Shown here in pieces: positions 55,701 to 63,451 of a DNA stretch of 64,000 bases. Origin of the DNA: AWTP1-13 sp963775835 (GTDB lineage: Bacteria > Pseudomonadota > Alphaproteobacteria > Rhizobiales > Hyphomicrobiaceae); assembly GCA_963775835.1 (NCBI GenBank), contig CAVZKV010000027.1:1-64000 (forward strand), read 5' to 3'. The notes beneath the pieces are model-generated. The model searched no databases. It saw only the letters and a list, made by a program, of their open reading frames with translations, and had not been told where the DNA came from. Position numbers and translations under genes: made by a program. Each line of letters opens with the position of its first letter. The stretch's first letter is position 1.

Positions 55701-55932
55701 TGACCGTCAGCTGACGGCGCTCCGGCGCTTGAGACGGAAAGATCGCGCCAGCAGGAGGCTTCGCGTCAAAGCCATGATTTGGCGAGAAACTTATCCCGCA
55801 GTCGGAGCAGAATTTGGCACCCGCAGCGGCGAGGCAGCCGCAGCGAGGACAGGTGCGCGATACCGCACAACCACACTCAGCGCAGAACTTGGCGCCGGCC
55901 GATACACTTGCCCCACAGTTCGGACACGCCAC
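52744..55932 (-). CDS. Zinc ribbon-class III nucleotide cyclase-AAA-TPR signalling protein
   Basis: A 1062-residue protein from a GTG at 55932. Two double-zinc-ribbon modules come first (Cys3, 6, 17, 20 and Cys28, 31, 42, 45). A class III cyclase domain follows: QLTVMFCDMVGST (metal Asp81), FLGDGVLAYFG (Asp125) and NLAARLQ (Asn199 and Arg203). Then an STAND-like AAA ATPase: Walker A GEGGIGKSR (about 299-307), Walker B LIVFEDVHWLD, and a long TPR-like C-terminal half. Such proteins (AcyA-type) are common in alpha- and deltaproteobacteria; whether this one makes cAMP, cGMP or neither is open. It is large, intact and GC-rich like its neighbours. Confidence 0.92.
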   Translation of the reverse strand: MACPNCGASVSAGAKFCAECGCAVSRTCPRCGCLAAAGAKFCSDCGISFSPNHGFDAKPPAGAIFPSQAPERRQLTVMFCDMVGSTALSTRLDPEEQRDVVTRFQDCCAREITRFEGAVAQFLGDGVLAYFGYPTAHEDDAERAVHAGLSLLKALHDLEPLQGMAVEARIGLATGVVVVGDRPREGMTQENAAIGETTNLAARLQSLAEPNSLLICPETWRLVGMLFEYRDLAQQTLKGFPEPIHVRQVTGRSNIENRFEARQSSAMSPLYGREEELQLLLRRWEQVKHGEGRVVLITGEGGIGKSRLVRALQLALAGKAHTTLNYHGSPHHRDSALWPVISQLRRAAGIEGEDRAQGKLDKLEGLLARWGKGSAANVPVFAALLSIPAQGRYALPSLPPQRVKERILKALLQLWGELAADKPALIVFEDVHWLDPTSLELLSRAIDPAFRQRVLLLATARPEFSPSWPNHQHVSSLSLSRLGQNEGKALAQAMASKTLPNVVLDEIVRRTDGVPLFIEELTKAILEGGLLRESHDRYELDGPVPGLAIPATLHASLLARLDRLRSVKDVVQISAAVGREFSWELVAAVSGLSQQELESAFEKLVQAGLIFQRGVPPNATYVFKHALVRDAAYAGLLRGRRTQVHGQIARALEHRPELAESEPELLAHHLTEAGLWEAAVPYWLKAGQRAVARSALLEAAKHFSEGIRVSQRLQPSLQRTQGELDFHIRLGPVIMATRGYSAKESLEIYTRADHLVADLGNVGERMDVLLGLFNVHYGRCELQQALSVAQQHMGLARQHSANLGRGHTLLGQYYFAIGAFREASRQFRQALAIFAETPEDLSTLGAFGSQRVVCLSLMAGVHFALDEIALARQASACSIEIARTTRHTMSTALALVTDLLTPMPGGLEADRNKAEAVVDFCKAHELKNFEVWANFAKGAIAARRGEPGKGIAIMQTAIDMAGGMGSRLLRPVQLATLAMAHAKTGEIEQCLRLSEEAFCTAEQSGEMQAAASLLRAYAEALFSRGRLDEAKHQFNRGLKIAEAQGAKFEERQLKARIASLFP

Positions 55933-56156
55933 GTCTGGCGACCTCGTCTCTCAACGCCGCACAATCTAGCACGTTGGCTCACATACGCGCCTGCCTCGGC
56001 CTTGGTTGGTCTCGACGCTATAAAAGCGGTGGACCGGCATGAACGTTGGCGAAAACTGCCGACCATAGGCTTCGGCACCCCTGACCTTAATGCTCTGCGT
56101 TGCATTTACCATGGGATACCAACGACCCTCGGCGAAGCGAGCAGGAGGCGCCAAGC

Positions 56157-56381
56157 ATGATCGCCGCTGGTGCGGCGCCCGCCGCGAAGCCGATTGTCCT
56201 CGGCGAGCGTCTGGGCTATTCAGTGGCGCTCGGCGTTGGTGCCATCACCTGGGCCAACGTAAAAGGCGTTCCCCAAACTTGCGCGAATCGGCGCAAGCTG
56301 CGGGATCGGCAGGTTTCGGCACGGCCGATCCGGCGAACGATCGTATTTCTCCCTCAAACCGGGGATGCTGGATCTGAATAA
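56157..56381 (+). CDS. Possible small protein with a strong ribosome site
   Basis: ATG 56157 has AGGAGG at good spacing, better than most genes here. The frame gives 74 residues (MIAAGAAPAAKPIVLGERLG, YSVALGVGAITWANVKG, then a basic tail). The first 37 residues look like a real N-terminus; the rest is irregular, so the gene may be frameshifted at about 56,270. I recognise no family. Low confidence. Confidence 0.3.
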   Translation: MIAAGAAPAAKPIVLGERLGYSVALGVGAITWANVKGVPQTCANRRKLRDRQVSARPIRRTIVFLPQTGDAGSE

Positions 56382-56672
56382 GGGCACCATCTGAGGCCCG
56401 AACCAAGCCGGCACCGCGCGTGCTCCGGCACGCTGCCGGAGGTTTCTGGCTCGAGGCCCTACGGGGGCAAATGCTAACAGATGCTTAAACAGCCCTTCTC
56501 ATCGACGACAGGCTATGCTGCGGCAATCCATTCATCTCAGCCTCCTCGTGCTCATGGGCGCGACCTTGTGCTTAGCGGTCGCCCTCTTGATTTCACCCTA
56601 ACCTCAGAAAACCTCATGCGTCCCTCGGGAACGCGTCTTAGAATTCGACATTAGACGTCCTAACAGGTCGAA
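56382..56672. other. Gap upstream of the SGNH hydrolase gene
   Basis: About 290 bases, less GC-rich than the surroundings. It holds one short membrane-type frame (56,515-56,601, listed separately). The upstream part has no gene. Confidence 0.4.
56515..56601 (+). CDS. Candidate 28-residue single-pass membrane peptide
   Basis: ATG 56515 to TAA 56601 encodes MLRQSIHLSLLVLMGATLCL followed by AVALLISP, one hydrophobic helix with a short basic start. The ribosome site is weak (GACAGG). Peptides like this are often missed; the sequence alone cannot tell it from chance. Confidence 0.25.
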   Translation: MLRQSIHLSLLVLMGATLCLAVALLISP

Positions 56673-57533
56673 ATGTTGCACATGCCCATCTCAACCTTGC
56701 TTCTCACAAGCGCCTTGGCGCTTCTTCCCGTGGCCAGCGGCGCGCACGAGCTCACCAGCGTGGCCGCGCCCAAGCTTGAGGGTGCGACCACGTCGACTGC
56801 CGACCCCGCACCCGCCAAAGGCTTGGCTCGCCTTGGTGCATCGTTGCCCCGCTTGGGTCGCGCGCTACGTGAGGCGCGTTCGGCCAAAGTTCTGGCCATC
56901 GGCTCATCATCAACCGCCGGCGTCGGCGCCTCCTCGCCATCGCGCACCTACACGGCGCGCCTGGAGGCCGATTTGGAAACCGCCCTCACCGGCACCGATT
57001 TCGACGTCATCGGCCATGGCCTGTCGGGCGAGGTGGCACAAGGCGCCGCCGATCGCATGAAACGCGAGGTCGAAGAGGTCAAACCCGACCTGGTGATTTG
57101 GCAAGTCGGGACCAATGACGCCTTGCGCCACGTCGCCATGGACAGCTTCAAAAGCTGCCTAAAGAAAACTCTGACTTGGCTCAAAGAGCAGCAGATCGAC
57201 GTCATTCTGATCAATCCGCAGTATGGCGATCAGCTGATCAAGGACACCTATTACGAAGAGGTGGTCAACGCGGTTGCCGAAGTTGCGGGCGACGCCGGTG
57301 TGCTGCTGGTCGACCGTTTCCAGTTCATGCGCAAATTGCAGCGCGAGCGCGGTGATCGCTTTTACCTTTCGACCGACAACCTGCATATGAACGACGAGGG
57401 CTACCGGTGCCTCGCCGAGCAGTTGGCCACGACCATCATCACGGCTTTGCCGCAGGCGACCCATAACACTGCCCAAAACACTGCAAGTGTGCGCCAGCCC
57501 TCGGCACCGACCGGCCTACCCTACTACCCATAG
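56673..57533 (+). CDS. Exported SGNH/GDSL-type hydrolase
   Basis: A 286-residue protein with a signal peptide (MPISTLLLTSALALLPVASG) and the SGNH blocks in order: block I AIGSSSTAGVG, with Ser79 as nucleophile in a GSS variant of GDS, block II GHGLSGE, block III VGTNDALRH, and block V DNLHMNDEGY (Asp/His). It also carries LINPQYGDQLIKDTYYEEVV. Members deacylate lipids, polysaccharides or peptidoglycan; the secretion signal fits an envelope role. ATG 56673 or 56682 could be the start; no strong ribosome site is seen. Confidence 0.86.
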   Translation: MLHMPISTLLLTSALALLPVASGAHELTSVAAPKLEGATTSTADPAPAKGLARLGASLPRLGRALREARSAKVLAIGSSSTAGVGASSPSRTYTARLEADLETALTGTDFDVIGHGLSGEVAQGAADRMKREVEEVKPDLVIWQVGTNDALRHVAMDSFKSCLKKTLTWLKEQQIDVILINPQYGDQLIKDTYYEEVVNAVAEVAGDAGVLLVDRFQFMRKLQRERGDRFYLSTDNLHMNDEGYRCLAEQLATTIITALPQATHNTAQNTASVRQPSAPTGLPYYP

Positions 57534-57798
57534 CTCAAGGCGCCACCGCCGCCCGCGCGCAGCCACCTGAGCGCCGGCGTTGCCGTGCCGACCCGCACCC
57601 TCAGCCGAACCGAAGCACGCGCGACGGTGCCGGGCCGTGGCGCCTCGCAGCGCCCTCGCGCTGCCACCCGTCCGCCCAGCCAAGCGCGCACGCCCCGCCG
57701 CCTCGCCGTGACGCGGCTTTCGGCCTTGCGACTTCCCTTCGCCTTGCCGCCGGGGCTCGTGTAGCTTTTGGCCTCCGGTTCGGAAAGGGCGCCTCGGC

Positions 57799-58881
57799 AT
57801 GTCAACGGCAATGTGGACCCCCTGGTGGGCATGGGTGTGGCCCGCCTTGGCATGGGCGATGATGGCGATCATTGCCCTTGTGGGTGCCGGCGGGCCGATC
57901 GCGATCGTCGCAGGGGCCGTCCTGATCGCCACGGTCTTCGCGGCCGTCTACCACGCCGAAGTGGTCGCCCACCGGATCGGTGAGCCATTTGGAACGCTCG
58001 TGCTCGCCGTGGCGGTAACGGTGATCGAGGTGGCGCTGATCGTTTCCATCATGCTCGGGTTTGCCGCCGACAAGGCGGGGCTCGCCCGCGACACGGTGTT
58101 TGCCGCCGTCATGATCGTCTGCAACGGCATTGTCGGCCTATGCCTCCTCGCCGGCGGGGTGCGCCACCACGAGCAGGGTTTCCAGCTGCAGGGAGCGAGT
58201 GCCGCTCTGGCCGTGCTCGCGGCGCTTACGGTTCTCACCCTCATCGTGCCGAATTTCACAATCAGCACCCCCGGCCCGACCTTCACCAATTCGCAGCTTA
58301 TCTTCGCGGGCCTGGTTTCTCTGGTCCTTTATGGCTCCTTTGTTTTCGTCCAGACCGTGCGCCACCGCGACTACTTCCTGCCGCTCGAGGCCGGCAGCGA
58401 TGACGTACATGCGCCGCCCCCATCCAACACCGTAGCCCTCGTCAGCGCGGCGCTGCTGGGCGTTGCCCTGATCGGGATCGTCGGTCTGGCCAAGTCTCTG
58501 ACGCCCGCCTTGGAAAGCATTATCGCCTGGCTCGGCGCACCCAAGGCCGTCGTCGGCATCGCCATCGCCTTGCTGGTGCTGTTGCCCGAAGGCGTGGCGG
58601 CAGTCCGGGCGGCCAGCGCCAACCGGTTGCAGACCAGCTTGAACCTGGCACTGGGCTCCGCCCTGGCGAGCATCGGCCTCACCATCCCGGCGGTGGCCGT
58701 CGTGTCGATCCTGCTGGGCCAGCCGCTCGCTCTCGGTCTCGGCGTCAAGGACATGGTGCTGCTTGCCCTCACCCTGCTGGTCGGCGTGATCACCCTGGGA
58801 ACGGGCCGCACCACGGTGCTGCAAGGCATCGTGCACCTCGTCATCTTCGCAACCTTTTTGTTCCTGGCCGTGGTGCCCTAG
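57799..58881 (+). CDS. ChaA-type Ca2+/H+ (Na+/H+) antiporter, CaCA superfamily
   Basis: A 360-residue membrane protein with about 11 helices. The two CaCA alpha repeats are visible: GEPFGTLVLAVAVTVIEVAL (first) and LLPEGVAAVRAASANRLQTS with LNLALGSALASIGLTIPAVA (second). The short version and the GEPFGTL...EVAL motif match ChaA-type calcium/proton antiporters, including rhizobial y4hA-like proteins. The linker between the halves has HRDYFLPLEAGSDDVHAPPP. Role in calcium or sodium efflux is inferred. Intact, no partner genes. Confidence 0.9.
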   Translation: MSTAMWTPWWAWVWPALAWAMMAIIALVGAGGPIAIVAGAVLIATVFAAVYHAEVVAHRIGEPFGTLVLAVAVTVIEVALIVSIMLGFAADKAGLARDTVFAAVMIVCNGIVGLCLLAGGVRHHEQGFQLQGASAALAVLAALTVLTLIVPNFTISTPGPTFTNSQLIFAGLVSLVLYGSFVFVQTVRHRDYFLPLEAGSDDVHAPPPSNTVALVSAALLGVALIGIVGLAKSLTPALESIIAWLGAPKAVVGIAIALLVLLPEGVAAVRAASANRLQTSLNLALGSALASIGLTIPAVAVVSILLGQPLALGLGVKDMVLLALTLLVGVITLGTGRTTVLQGIVHLVIFATFLFLAVVP

Positions 58882-58961
58882 TACCCCTGCGCGGGGCGGA
58901 GGAGGGACGCGCCGGCCTTGGCGGTGGCCCCGCGCTCGTTTGCCGCCCGAAGGCTCGAGCC

Positions 58962-60039
58962 TCAGGCGGCCGGCAGCTGCGCTTTCATCTTCGCGCGCCG
59001 GGCCCGCCACTCCTCGAAGCGTTGCCCCACCACGAACATGGAGGGCACGAACGCCACCGTGAGCAGGGTTGAGCCCAGCATGCCCGTCAGGACGGCGATA
59101 CCGATCGACTTCTGCGCATTGGCGCCGGCGCCCGAGCCGAGCACGAGCGGCACGACCCCCAGAATAAAGGCGAAGGATGTCATTAGGATGGGCCGGAAGC
59201 GGCTGCGCGCCGCCTCGACGGCGGCCTTCTCGATGGGATAGCCCTCGTCTCGGCGCAAGGCGCACGCGAACTCGACGATCAGAATGGCGTTTTTGGCCGA
59301 TAGCGCGATCAGCAAAATGAGACCAATCTGGGTGTAGAGGTTGTTGGGTGCGCCGAGGGCCAGCAGCGCCGCGGCCGTGCCGAGCAGCGCCAGCGGCACC
59401 GATACGATCACCGTCAGGGGCGCAATCCAACTCTCATATTGGCCCGCGAGCACCAAATAGACCAGCAGTAGGCTCAACGCATAGACGATGTAGATTTGAT
59501 TGCCGATCTCCTTCTCCTGATAGGACATGGCCGTCCATTCGTAGCCGCTCGTCGGGGGTAGCGTCTCCCTGGCGATCTGCTCGAGCAGCTGCAAGCCTTG
59601 GCCCGAACTAAAGCCGCGGGCCGTATTGGCGATCACGGTGGCCGCGGGATAGAGATTGTAGAGCGAGATCAGCGAGGGCCCGCTGACGTTGCTGATTTCT
59701 GCCAACGTACCAAGCGGCACCATGCCGCCCGAAGTATTGCGCACCGAAAGCGTGCGAAGCAACTCCGGTTGGATGCGGGCGGCGGCTTCGGCCTGGGCGT
59801 AGATTTGGAAGACGCGGCCGAACTTGACGACCTTGTCCAGAAAACCCTGCACCCGCGCCACCAGATCGACCTTGTTGAACGCGGTCGCGTTGCCCGTGAG
59901 CTCAAGGTATAAAGTTACGGGACGCCGTTGCCACACCGACTTCCGGCACCGGCGGGGGCTGATACTTGTTGCGGTCTTCGCAACCCATGAGCCAAAGCGC
60001 GCAACCGCACAACAGAACCCCTGCTCCCCGCGCTCGCAT
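58962..60039 (-). pseudogene. Collapsed RND efflux locus: adaptor N-terminus fused to pump C-terminus
   Basis: From ATG 60039 the first frame is a lipoprotein-type adaptor start (RGAGVLLCGCALWLMGCEDR, KYQPPPVPEVGVAT). A one-base shift near 59,925 continues it as RRPVTLYLELTGNATAFNKV and DLVARVQGFLDKV, the hairpin region of membrane-fusion proteins. It then goes without a break into FGRVFQIYAQAEAAARIQPE, LRTLSVRNTSGGMVPLGTLA and the final 300 residues of an AcrB-type pump, with SAKNAILIVEFACALRRDEG, RFRPILMTSFAFILGVVPLV and GSTLLTVAFVPSMFV. The end of the adaptor and the first 75% or so of the pump are absent. So the intact pair has been shortened by a deletion of several kilobases, either in nature or in the assembly. 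Confidence 0.85.
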
Positions 60040-60403
60040 CACCTGTCTGCTACTGACATCGTTCGCAGCCCCATCATGAACCGGCGCGCGCCTGCGGTCA
60101 CTACGGGCGGTTCCTGATTGTTGGCGCCTCCCACTTTCCTCGCGCTCCCCGCGCGGGGCATGCGGAGGGGGCGTAAAAGCCTTGAGCCCTGGCGGTCGCG
60201 GCCTCGCCCGCGTTGGCCTCATTTCGTTGGCCTCATTTCGTTGGCCTCATTTCGTAGGCCTCATTTCGTTGGCTTGTCCGCATCCGCGGCGGCGACCCGG
60301 AAGTGACGGCCGCAGATCCAAGCAATGAGGATCGCGCACAAGCCCGCAGTGTCGCTAAGGGCGGCGCGGGCTCGCGGGCCCACTGCGCCTCGAGACGGGG
60401 CGT
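60040..60403. other. Gap upstream of the collapsed RND locus
   Basis: About 360 bases with the 14-base tandem array in the middle. It should hold the promoter of the former efflux operon near 60,050-60,120. No gene is supported. Confidence 0.4.
60211..60274. repeat. Tandem repeat of a 14-base unit, about 4.6 copies
   Basis: CGTTGGCCTCATTT repeats head to tail from 60211 (one copy has GTAGG for GTTGG). It lies between the dioxygenase gene's end and the adaptor start. Like the array at 35,841 it contains TTGGCCTC, which may be coincidence or shared origin. Confidence 0.85.
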
Positions 60404-61288
60404 TCAGTTCAGGTGTTGGGGTACGGTTGGCCCCTCTCCCATCAAGGTTGTCCGCCTGACATCGCGCGGTTCATCGTGTGGAAACGGCCGGGCACGATGC
60501 ATGGTCGCGCGATTGTCCCACATGACCAGGTCGCCAACCCGCCATTTGTGGGCGCAGACGAACTCACGTTGGGTTGCGGCCTCCGTCAGGTCCATCAGCA
60601 GCGCCTTCGCCTCGGGCTCCGGCCAACCGATGATCGTGCCCGCGTGCGAGGATAGGTAGAGCGATTTGCGGCCGCTGCTGGGGTGCACGCGCACCAAGCG
60701 TTGGCGCACCGGTTTGAAGCGTTCACGCTCCTCGGGCGTGAAATCGCTAAAACCTAGCTTGGCGCGCGAAAACATCTGCGAGTGCTCGCAAATCAGCGGA
60801 TCAATGAGATCCTTGGTGTCCTGATCGAGGGCGTCATAGGCGGCCCGCATGTCCGCGAATTCGGTGTTGCCGCCCTTGGAGGGAATCTGGCGGGCGTACA
60901 GCAGCGAGTATTTCGCCGGCACGGCCTTGAAGGAGCTATCCGAATGCCACAGGCGGTTGCCAATGGCAAAAAGCCGTCGGCGGTCATCGCGGGCGAACGG
61001 CTTGTTGTGCTGATCGAGATTGGAGACGTCGGCGAAGGTCGGGGGCAGGCGATATTCCTCCGGTCGGCGCAGGCTCGTGCCGATGGCAAGCTCGATTGAG
61101 CCCAGGCTTTGCGTGAAGGCCAGTTGCTGCTCGTCGCTAAAATCCTGATCGTGGAAGATCAGCACGGCGTAGCGATCCATGCCCGCATGGATGGCGTCAA
61201 TATCCGCCGCCGACAACGGCTTGGTCAGATCGATGCCATCGACGTCTCCGGCAAAGCAGGGGCCAACCTGGTGGATGCTAAAGGGCAT
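60404..61288 (-). CDS. TauD/TfdA family Fe(II)/2-oxoglutarate dioxygenase
   Basis: ATG 61288 (MPFSIHQVGPCFAGDVDGID) is preferred to 61315. The 294-residue protein has the facial triad of the family: WHSDSSFKAVPAKYSLLYAR (His and Asp), and the distal His in WDNRATMHRARPF, with Arg in DVRRTTLMG for 2-oxoglutarate. SKGGNTEFADMRAAYDAL is the typical linker. Members hydroxylate taurine, 2,4-D and related acids; the 2,4-D-type (TfdA/CadAB) branch is a possibility given the AYDAL and HEHP-like region. No regulator or transporter pair is adjacent. Intact, leftward. Confidence 0.9.
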   Translation of the reverse strand: MPFSIHQVGPCFAGDVDGIDLTKPLSAADIDAIHAGMDRYAVLIFHDQDFSDEQQLAFTQSLGSIELAIGTSLRRPEEYRLPPTFADVSNLDQHNKPFARDDRRRLFAIGNRLWHSDSSFKAVPAKYSLLYARQIPSKGGNTEFADMRAAYDALDQDTKDLIDPLICEHSQMFSRAKLGFSDFTPEERERFKPVRQRLVRVHPSSGRKSLYLSSHAGTIIGWPEPEAKALLMDLTEAATQREFVCAHKWRVGDLVMWDNRATMHRARPFPHDEPRDVRRTTLMGEGPTVPQHLN

Positions 61289-61469
61289 GACGGCATTCTC
61301 CCTCGAAGGTGGCACTGGCCACGATTGTAGGTTTAGCGACGGTTGCTGTCACCCGGTCGGCGCCGACCCGGCGGCGACGGTGATTGGATGATTGGATTGG
61401 TGCGCCAGCCCAGGCATTATGCCGGCGACGACGACCGCGGAGATCGTCGAATTTCAGGGAGGACTCCTC

Positions 61470-62504
61470 ATGCCTTACCTTGCGCGGATATTGCGGGCGG
61501 GCCTGCCGAGGACCGCTTGGCTGAGCCGGCTTGGGTTGGCGACGGCCCTATGGACGGCAGGCTTGCCAATGGCTGCGGCGTTAGCCCAGACCTGGCCCGA
61601 GCGCAGCATCACGCTGATCGTGCCCTTTGCGGCCGGCGGCGCATCGGATGTTTCATCTCGCATCATGGCCGAGGCGATGTCGAAGCTTCTTGGCCAGAGC
61701 ATCATCATTGAGAATGTGGCGGGTGCCGGTGGTGCGACCGGCTCGTTGCGCGGCAAGAATGCCAAGCCGGACGGGTACACGATCGGCTTCGCTCACATGG
61801 GCACGCATGCCGCCTCGGTTTCCACCAACCCTAAGTTACCCTACGATCCGCGCACCGATTTCGACTATCTCGGCATTCACCTGGTAACGCCGCATCTCAT
61901 CATTGTGCGCAAGGACTTCCCGGCCCAGACGCTGCAGGAATTCGTCGCCTACGCCAGGGCGAAGGGCAAGGATCTGAAGATGGGCCACAACGGCGCGGGG
62001 TCGTTGGCGCACTTGACTTGCGTCTTCTTCTTTCAGCTTGCCGGCGCCGAGCCCACCTACGTCGTCTATCGCGGCTTCGGCCAGACCATCAACGACATTC
62101 TCTCGGGCTCCATCGACGGCACCTGCGAGCTGATCGCCTCGGCCCGCGAGCAGGTTGTCGGCGGCTCGGTTAGAGGGTTCGGCGTGGCGGCCGTCGAGCG
62201 CTCGCCGTTGTTGCCGGATGTGCCGACCTCCAAGGAAGGAGGCCTACCGGAATTCATCATCGAAAGTTGGCTGGGGCTCTATGCGCCGAAGGGTGTGCCG
62301 CCGCCAATTCTGGCCAAGCTCAGGGACGCCGCGCTGGCGGCGCTTGCCGACCCGCTGGTGGGCAAACGCTTTCCCGAGATCGGCGGCAGCCTGCCGAGGC
62401 AAGACGACCGCGGCGGCGACCGCATGCTGGACATCGTCAACAGCGACGTTGCCCGTTGGGCCGACGTGGTGGGAAAGGCTGGCGGCATCGAGGTGAAGCC
62501 CTAG
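61470..62504 (+). CDS. Bug/TctC-type tripartite tricarboxylate transporter substrate-binding protein
   Basis: ATG 61470 follows AGGGAGGACTCC. The 344-residue protein has a signal peptide (ending AAALAQ) and the Bug pattern: TWPERSITLIVPFAAGGASD, VSSRIMAEAMSKLLGQSIII, ENVAGAGGATGSLRGKNAKP and YTIGFAHMGTHAASVS. Two domains and a hinge are expected. Bug proteins bind aromatic or carboxylate compounds; this copy has no TctA/TctB genes beside it, which is usual. It ends 45 bases before the convergent isomerase-fold gene. Confidence 0.92.
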   Translation: MPYLARILRAGLPRTAWLSRLGLATALWTAGLPMAAALAQTWPERSITLIVPFAAGGASDVSSRIMAEAMSKLLGQSIIIENVAGAGGATGSLRGKNAKPDGYTIGFAHMGTHAASVSTNPKLPYDPRTDFDYLGIHLVTPHLIIVRKDFPAQTLQEFVAYARAKGKDLKMGHNGAGSLAHLTCVFFFQLAGAEPTYVVYRGFGQTINDILSGSIDGTCELIASAREQVVGGSVRGFGVAAVERSPLLPDVPTSKEGGLPEFIIESWLGLYAPKGVPPPILAKLRDAALAALADPLVGKRFPEIGGSLPRQDDRGGDRMLDIVNSDVARWADVVGKAGGIEVKP

Positions 62505-62509
62505 TCCGC

Positions 62510-62546
62510 TTGGCCCCTGCCGCACGCCTGCTGCGCGCAGGGCCAA
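62510..62546. terminator. Bidirectional terminator candidate between convergent genes
   Basis: TTGGCCCCTGC (62510-62520) pairs with GCAGGGCCAA (62537-62546) with one bulged C. It fills the 45-base space between the convergent Bug-type and isomerase-type genes, so it can serve both. No T runs flank it. Confidence 0.5.
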
Positions 62547-62548
62547 CG

Positions 62549-63364
62549 TTAGCCGCTCTCAAGCCCGCCGAGGAACGCACGCATCGTGTCGGCGATCAAC
62601 CGCGCCCGTTGGCTGGCGTCAAGGTCCCCGCACGGCCCCATCATGGGGATTTCGGCATCGATCGGCCGGCCGTCAGGATAGGCGGCGACGAGCTCTGCGA
62701 GGGCAAGCTCGCCGCGGCCCGGCAGCAGACGGCGCTGGCGCGCTTCCTCGGCGAGCCCCTTCGGATCCGGCGCCTCGCCAGGCGCATCGCAGAGTTGGAG
62801 CGGCCCTAGGCGGGCAGGATCGACGGCGCTAAGGCTCGCGATGCTCCCACCCGACCGAAACAAATGCAGCGCGTCGAGGCAGACCCAACCATTTTCCGCA
62901 CCGCTTGCCGCCACGACCGCGGCGGCATCCGTTAAGGTCTTGAGCGCGCGGAATGGCATGAATTCCAAATCCACCGCCATCCCGAATTGGCCCGCCAATT
63001 GGCACACTTCGGCGAAGCGGTCGGCCAGCAGCGACAGATCGGGATCATCGCCGGAGCACAGCATGCGGCTGGCGCCGAGCTCGGCACCCGCCTCCAGTAA
63101 GTGGCGCAGCGATGCCACGTTTGTCGTCCGGCCGAGACCAACTTGCTCGATCGTGCGCACCGAAATCCCCGTATCGGCAAGGCGCCGCCGGCAGGCGCGG
63201 ACAAGATCATCGCCGGCACGCATGGGAAATGCGGCACCGCCCGGCACCGCCGGAGCCGTGCGCAGATTGACCGAGGCAAAACCAGCCTCGGCCGCAAGCG
63301 CAATGAGCCGGGGCGGCGGCAGATCGAGAAAACCGAGCGGCGCGAGGCCAAACTGAGGGATCAT
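62549..63364 (-). CDS. Sugar phosphate isomerase/epimerase-fold protein (TIM barrel, AP2Ec family)
   Basis: A 271-residue protein with the xylose-isomerase-like TIM-barrel layout: LAPLGFLDLPPPRLIALAAE, ADTGISVRTIEQVGL, LGASRMLCSGDDPD, GMAVDLEFMPFRALKT (Glu of the metal site) and NGWVCLDALHLFRSGG (Asp/His). ATG 63364 has AAAGGATG upstream. This family covers hydroxypyruvate isomerase-like enzymes, inositol catabolic isomerases and sugar epimerases; the substrate is unknown. It reads away from the CoA transferase at 63,452 with 87 bases between, so the two may share a divergent promoter. Confidence 0.85.
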   Translation of the reverse strand: MIPQFGLAPLGFLDLPPPRLIALAAEAGFASVNLRTAPAVPGGAAFPMRAGDDLVRACRRRLADTGISVRTIEQVGLGRTTNVASLRHLLEAGAELGASRMLCSGDDPDLSLLADRFAEVCQLAGQFGMAVDLEFMPFRALKTLTDAAAVVAASGAENGWVCLDALHLFRSGGSIASLSAVDPARLGPLQLCDAPGEAPDPKGLAEEARQRRLLPGRGELALAELVAAYPDGRPIDAEIPMMGPCGDLDASQRARLIADTMRAFLGGLESG

Positions 63365-63451
63365 TGCTGCATCCTTTCCGCACCCGATAGTATAGCCGGG
63401 ACGAGGCAGCGTTTGCGCCAGCCATCCATGCGTGCCGAGGGGACCCTTTAA

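Noticed and set aside
60300..60660. Rightward frames over the dioxygenase gene's end
   Set aside because: Antisense to the TauD-type gene, without motifs.
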